Source of the DNA: Pseudomonadota bacterium
Lineage (GTDB): Bacteria > Pseudomonadota > Alphaproteobacteria > Caulobacterales > Caulobacteraceae
DNA length: 19,015 nucleotides
Direction of reading: 5' to 3'
Assembly: GCA_023445955.1 (NCBI GenBank)
Contig: JAEXJH010000301.1
Location: 1 to 19,015 of the forward strand
Shown here: in pieces, positions 14,259 to 19,015 of the stretch
Position numbering within the stretch: position 1 is the stretch's first letter
Layout: the number at the start of each line of letters is the position of its first letter
The notes under the pieces: model-generated
Seen by the model: the letters and a program-made list of their open reading frames with translations, nothing else
The model's database searches: none
What the model was told of the DNA's origin: nothing
Made by a program: the position numbers and the translations under genes

Positions 14259-14271
14259 GTTATAAAGTAAC
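14259..14271 (-). promoter_or_regulatory. Zur-box-like site
   Basis: On the plus strand GTTAT-AAA-GTAAC is one base away from the inverted repeat GTTAT-N3-ATAAC, which I recall as the core of alphaproteobacterial Zur sites. It lies 18 bases before the GTG start of the NicO-like gene and overlaps TATAAC, a possible -10. It would link the operon to zinc shortage. Confidence 0.5.
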
Positions 14272-14338
14272 AACCCAGAGGGCGCGGCCGTCTAATCGCA
14301 CTTAAGCGCCGTGGTCGGCCGAATCCGCCCTAACGGCG

Positions 14339-14366
14339 TTGACTCCCGCCCTTCTGGCTGTATAAG
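14339..14366 (+). promoter_or_regulatory. Promoter of rplU-rpmA
   Basis: TTGACT (-35, 14339-14344), a 16-base spacer and TATAAG (-10, 14361-14366) match the housekeeping sigma consensus well. The predicted start near 14373 gives a leader of about 72 bases. The -35 overlaps GACTC, a GANTC (CcrM) methylation target. Confidence 0.75.
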
Positions 14367-14378
14367 TCGCGCCCTCTT

Positions 14379-14403
14379 CGCCCGCCGGGTTTCCGAGCGG
14401 GCG
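14379..14403 (+). ncRNA. Hairpin in the rplU leader, candidate autoregulatory element
   Basis: CGCCCGC (14379-14385) pairs with GCGGGCG (14397-14403) around an 11-base loop, starting about 6 bases after the predicted transcript start. A pyrimidine-rich stretch and TTTTGCG follow, then AAGGCG (14431-14436), the likely ribosome-binding site of rplU. Ribosomal protein leaders often carry feedback sites; this one is only a structural candidate. Confidence 0.4.
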
Positions 14404-14444
14404 TTCCCTATTTTGCGAACGCACGTTTTTAAGGCGCTAAACCT

Positions 14445-15014
14445 ATGTACGCGGTGATCAAAACCGGCGGCAAGCAGTACCGGGTTCAAGCCGGCGACCT
14501 GCTGGTTGTCGAAAAGCTCGAAGGTGAACCCGGCGCTGCCGTGGCCTTCGGTGAAGTCCTGATGCTTGGCGAAGGCGAGGCCGTGACGGTCGGCGCCCCT
14601 CTCGTGGACGGCGCTGTCGTCTCGGGCACGCTCATCGAAACCCGCAAGGGTGAGAAGGTGAAGATCTTCAAGAAGATCCGTCGCCAGGGCTACCGCCGCA
14701 CCCGCGGTCACCGCCAGTTCGAATCCGTCGTGCGCGTCACGTCGGTCGCCGGCGCTGGCCAGGAAGCCAAGTGGGAAGGGTCGATCGACCTGACCCCGAA
14801 GGTCATCCTGGACGCCCGCGCGCGTGGCCTCGGCGACGCCGCCGTGCCGTTCAGCATCCCGACCGCTTCGGAAGCCGCTCCGGCCGCCCCGAAGAAGGCC
14901 GCGAAGGCTCCGAAGGCTGCTGACGCCGCCGTCGAAGCGACCGCTGAAGCCGCCCCGAAGAAGAAGGCCGCCCCTAAGAAGGCAGCCGCCACCACGGAGG
15001 AAGGCGAAGCCTAA
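14445..15014 (+). CDS. rplU: 50S ribosomal protein L21
   Basis: A 189-residue L21. The start MYAVIKTGGKQYRVQAGD is the family signature, followed by VEKLEGEPG and KIFKKIRRQGYRRTRGHRQ, the rRNA-binding loop. The L21 core ends near residue 105. The rest is an extension, and from about residue 140 it is an Ala/Lys/Pro-rich tail with PKKAAKAPKAAD-like repeats, ending in TTEEGEA. E. coli L21 has 103 residues, so the tail nearly doubles the protein; long basic tails occur on some alphaproteobacterial ribosomal proteins. It is the first gene of the rplU-rpmA operon, 30 bases before rpmA. Confidence 0.98.
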   Translation: MYAVIKTGGKQYRVQAGDLLVVEKLEGEPGAAVAFGEVLMLGEGEAVTVGAPLVDGAVVSGTLIETRKGEKVKIFKKIRRQGYRRTRGHRQFESVVRVTSVAGAGQEAKWEGSIDLTPKVILDARARGLGDAAVPFSIPTASEAAPAAPKKAAKAPKAADAAVEATAEAAPKKKAAPKKAAATTEEGEA

Positions 15015-15044
15015 GGGCGACGCCTTCTAAGGTAGGAGAGCAAG

Positions 15045-15314
15045 ATGGCTCACAAGAAATCTGGCGGCTCGTCGAGCAACGGTCGCGACTCAGAATCGAA
15101 GCGCCTTGGCGTGAAGAAGTTCGGCGGCGAGAAGGTTCTCGCCGGCAACATCCTCGTGCGCCAGCGCGGCACCAAGTTCTATCCGGGCACGAACGTCGGC
15201 ATCGGCAAGGACCACACCCTCTTTGCCCTCGTGCAAGGCGCTGTGGGCTTCGTGACCAAGAAGCATAACCGTACGTACGTGACGGTGACTCCGGCCGCCC
15301 AACCGGCCGAGTAA
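15045..15314 (+). CDS. rpmA: 50S ribosomal protein L27
   Basis: An 89-residue L27, full length. The N-terminus [20 protein letters not shown] reaches the peptidyl transferase centre in characterised ribosomes. [20 protein letters not shown] and [20 protein letters not shown] are conserved blocks. There is no extra N-terminal leader of the type cleaved in Firmicutes. ATG 15045 follows AGGAGAG (15034-15040). It is the last gene of the operon, followed by a stem-loop at the stop codon and a strong terminator. Confidence 0.98.
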   Translation: MAHKKSGGSSSNGRDSESKRLGVKKFGGEKVLAGNILVRQRGTKFYPGTNVGIGKDHTLFALVQGAVGFVTKKHNRTYVTVTPAAQPAE

Positions 15315-15345
15315 GCACGAACCAGAGTTTTTCAGGATCGTGCTT
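15313..15345 (+). other. Stem-loop overlapping the rpmA stop codon
   Basis: AAGCACGA (15313-15320) pairs with TCGTGCTT (15338-15345) over a 17-base loop; the 5' arm includes the last two bases of the TAA. It is not followed by T-tracts. It may protect the 3' end of the mRNA. A direct repeat AGACGATC occurs just downstream at 15356 and 15369. Confidence 0.45.
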
Positions 15346-15380
15346 CTCATACAGAAGACGATCCGGACAGACGATCTCTA

Positions 15381-15419
15381 GCGGGGAGTCCGGAACGCCG
15401 GACTCCCCGCTTTTGTTTT
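15381..15419 (+). terminator. Intrinsic terminator of rplU-rpmA
   Basis: A perfect 13-base stem (15381-15393 with 15398-15410) with an AACG loop runs into TTTTGTTTT. It is the strongest terminator in the window and isolates the ribosomal operon from the GNAT gene. Confidence 0.95.
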
Positions 15420-15505
15420 GTCTCGCCGCCGAATGAAGCGAGCTTCGCCATGGCGGCGTCACGGTCTCCCGACAGAAGGAGGCCGAAGAACTCTGGGAGG
15501 CGCCC

Positions 15506-16036
15506 ATGTGCGTCATGGAAAGACCCGTCATCAAGACGCAGCGGCTGACGCTGCGTGCGCCTGGCAAGGCCGATATCGAGCGTGTGGCGGCCTTCTGCGG
15601 CGATCGTGACGTCGCGCGGATGACCACCCGCATGCCAGCGCCCTATACCCGCAATCACGCCGAGGACTTCGTGGCCCGCTGCGGCGCGCAGGACCGGTCG
15701 CGCGACAACACCTTCGCCATCGAACTGGCCAATGAGGGCCTGATCGGCGTCATCGGCATGTTCACCACGGCCGACGGCCAGGTCGAGCTGGGCTACTGGA
15801 TCGGCCGCCCCTACTGGGGCCTGGGCTACGCCACCGAGGCGACGCGCGGGGCGCTGGACTGGGCGCGTTCGGCTTGGCGCAAGCGCTATGTCGTGGCTGG
15901 CCACTTCGCCGACAACGACGCCTCGGGCCGCGTGCTGGTCAAGGCCGGCTTCCTGTACACCGGCGTCGTCGAGCACAAGCCGTCGATCGCGCGGGGTGAG
16001 CCGGCGGCGACGCGGATGATGGTGTGGCTGGCCTGA
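15506..16036 (+). CDS. GNAT-family N-acetyltransferase (RimJ/RimL-like)
   Basis: A 176-residue acetyltransferase of the GNAT_3 (RimJ/RimL-like) group, which moves the acetyl group from acetyl-CoA to an amine of a protein, antibiotic or small molecule. Marks are TQRLTLRAPGKADIERVAAF-like N-terminal strands (here KTQRLTLRAPGKAD), ELGYWIGRPYWGLGYATEAT with the pyrophosphate-binding loop (GLGYAT), and a late segment DNDASGRVLVKAGFLYTGVV. ATG 15506 is chosen because GGGAGG (15495-15500) is 5 bases upstream; a second ATG at 15515 would be 14 bases away. It sits between rpmA and obgE, as an acetyltransferase often does in related genomes. Substrate unknown. Confidence 0.92.
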   Translation: MCVMERPVIKTQRLTLRAPGKADIERVAAFCGDRDVARMTTRMPAPYTRNHAEDFVARCGAQDRSRDNTFAIELANEGLIGVIGMFTTADGQVELGYWIGRPYWGLGYATEATRGALDWARSAWRKRYVVAGHFADNDASGRVLVKAGFLYTGVVEHKPSIARGEPAATRMMVWLA

Positions 16037-16049
16037 GGCCGTAGAACCC

Positions 16050-17009
16050 CTACGCCGCCCGGTGCGTGTGGATCACCTTCTGCGGGCCTTCGCGGAAACG
16101 CTTCTCGGCTGTGGTGATCCGCTCGCACAGGGCGTCCAGGTCCGACAGCAACGAGTAGGTCGCGTAGATGGGGATCTCCATCAGCGCCACCTGAGCCCGC
16201 GGCATGAACTCGGTGTACTTCTTCCAGGACAGGTGGTTGTCGCGGGCCGCCATGGCCCGCTGGCCCAGCGGATTCCACAGGTCCAGGTCCATCAGCTCGT
16301 CGCGGCACTGCTTCATCACCGGCAGAGCGATGTAGAGGAACAGGAAGGTCGGGGTGGCGGCGCGGCCGAACTGCGGCTGCACCTGCAGGTGCCAGATGCG
16401 GTAGGCCTCGAAGAAGCCGGCCTTGCGAGCCGGATCCGGCGGCAGCCAGGTGGCCTGGTCGTTGATCAGGTCGTTGGCGGTGCTGGAGCGCTTGACCAGC
16501 TCGTCGGCCGAGGTGCCGGCCGGCATGGCCTTGGACAGGGCGTTGACCGGGATCGCCAGCTTGCGGGCGACGTCGGTGAAGGCGACCTGGCGGCCCGCCA
16601 TCGGCGTGAACTGGCCAAACGACGGGGCGTTCGGGGCGCTGGCGCGACGCTGGGCGGCGGCCTGGTGCATCAGCAGCTGTTCTTCACGCTGCTTTTCCGC
16701 GCGCAGGCGGTCAAATTCGATCTCGTGGGCGGCCTGTTCCTCGGCCGTCATCCACTTAGCGCGGCCGGGGCCGTAGGTGCGCTCGTAGCGATTCAGCAGG
16801 ACCAGGCTGTGCTCGCCCGACGGCTTGGCGCCCATCTCACCGATGAACGTCTTGAACTCGCGCCACGTGGGCGCAACGCCCGTGCCGCGGGCGATCAAGA
16901 TATTGCGGTGGATCGAGGCCTCAGCGCTATACTTGCGATGAAGCTCCTGCGTCGACAAATCGCGCAGATCCTTCGCCAGTATCGCGTTGCTGTCTTCTAC
17001 GGTAGCCAA
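16050..17009 (-). CDS. Conserved-looking protein of unknown function, 319 residues, TTG start
   Basis: I do not recognise a family. The start is TTG 17007-17009, reading ATVEDSNAILAK, because AGGAGG (plus-strand CCTCCT 17016-17021) lies 6 bases upstream; the GTG at 17060 has no such site. The N-terminal half is helical and charged (DLRDLSTQELHRKYSAEASI), then an Ala/Glu/Arg-rich coiled-coil-like part (EEQAAHEIEFDRLRAEKQRE) and a Pro/Ala linker. The C-terminal half contains WHLQVQPQFGRAATPTFLFL and ends in EGPQKVIHTHRAA. FLFLYIALPVM is the only mildly hydrophobic stretch; there is no signal peptide. Coding is supported by strong codon bias, a good ribosome-binding site and length. It is convergent with the GNAT gene (13 bases apart) and divergent from obgE. 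Confidence 0.8.
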   Translation of the reverse strand: MATVEDSNAILAKDLRDLSTQELHRKYSAEASIHRNILIARGTGVAPTWREFKTFIGEMGAKPSGEHSLVLLNRYERTYGPGRAKWMTAEEQAAHEIEFDRLRAEKQREEQLLMHQAAAQRRASAPNAPSFGQFTPMAGRQVAFTDVARKLAIPVNALSKAMPAGTSADELVKRSSTANDLINDQATWLPPDPARKAGFFEAYRIWHLQVQPQFGRAATPTFLFLYIALPVMKQCRDELMDLDLWNPLGQRAMAARDNHLSWKKYTEFMPRAQVALMEIPIYATYSLLSDLDALCERITTAEKRFREGPQKVIHTHRAA

Positions 17010-17015
17010 GGTCAG

Positions 17016-17021
17016 CCTCCT
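17016..17021 (-). promoter_or_regulatory. Ribosome-binding site that fixes the TTG start
   Basis: AGGAGG on the minus strand is the full anti-Shine-Dalgarno complement, 6 bases before TTG 17009-17007. It is the best such site on the minus strand of this window and argues that a rare start codon is compensated by strong ribosome binding. Confidence 0.75.
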
Positions 17022-17106
17022 GCTCCGTCGAGAGAAACGACGGTTACGCTGCCAAGACACTTTGTCGCACTCTGGGTTTTAACATTTCGTCACGACGACG
17101 AACAGC

Positions 17107-19015
<1,909 letters not shown>

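Noticed and set aside
15425..15457. Nested hairpin GCCGCC ... GGCGGC between the rpmA terminator and the GNAT gene
   Set aside because: It is possible but short, has no T-tract or clear role, and is easily expected by chance in this GC-rich context.
15450..15548. Small open frame of about 32 codons before the GNAT gene
   Set aside because: It has no ribosome-binding site, overlaps the GNAT start out of frame, and has an Arg/Ser-rich shadow composition.
17080..17094. Possible CtrA site (TTAA-N7-TTAA)
   Set aside because: The second half reads TCAC, so only one half fits; not enough to call.

Overview
The window is high-GC chromosomal DNA, most likely from an alphaproteobacterium of the Caulobacter group. 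The basis is the rplU-rpmA-(GNAT)-obgE-proB neighbourhood, an Obg GTPase of 354 residues with a short acidic tail in place of a C-terminal OCT domain, a large TonB-dependent receptor, and a GANTC/leaderless-promoter style of regulation. The genus is an inference from gene content and protein character, not from a search. I see no rRNA, tRNA, insertion sequence, prophage or CRISPR array. Nearly every base is coding or short regulatory DNA, and no gene-free stretch exceeds 300 bases.

Layout. 1-3596: the 3' part of an acyl-CoA dehydrogenase, then a TonB-dependent receptor on the same strand, possibly a lipid or terpenoid uptake and breakdown locus. 3604-3687: an inverted extragenic repeat between convergent genes. 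3743-6007: molybdate uptake, with modA-modB on the minus strand and a divergent modE; the ATPase gene modC is not here. 6004-8644: a stress or detoxification cassette, with a MarR repressor divergent from an apparent operon DUF899 thioredoxin-like protein / double VOC (glyoxalase-fold) protein / glutathione S-transferase. The two promoters overlap and share one perfect palindrome, and marR looks leaderless. 8641-11112: mtgA (peptidoglycan glycosyltransferase), a divergent nitroreductase, and a WD40 propeller protein. 11376-12411: two tandem ExbD paralogues with separate regulation and no ExbB; the second has twin TACA-N2-TGTA operators of the BlaI/CopY type. 12472-14241: a His-rich COG0523 metallochaperone GTPase and a six-TM NicO-like membrane protein with a Zur-box-like site upstream. 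14445-15314: rplU-rpmA behind a clear promoter and a hairpin leader, ending in a strong terminator. 15506-19015: a GNAT acetyltransferase, an unrecognised 319-residue protein with a TTG start, obgE and the 5' part of proB.

Two genes run off the window: the acyl-CoA dehydrogenase at the left edge and proB at the right edge. Three convergent gene pairs end tail to tail on a CTAG tetranucleotide with no spacer. I found no complete novel system. The most informative signals are regulatory: the shared marR/DUF899 operator-promoter, the twin operators before the second exbD, and the Zur-like site before the metal-handling pair.
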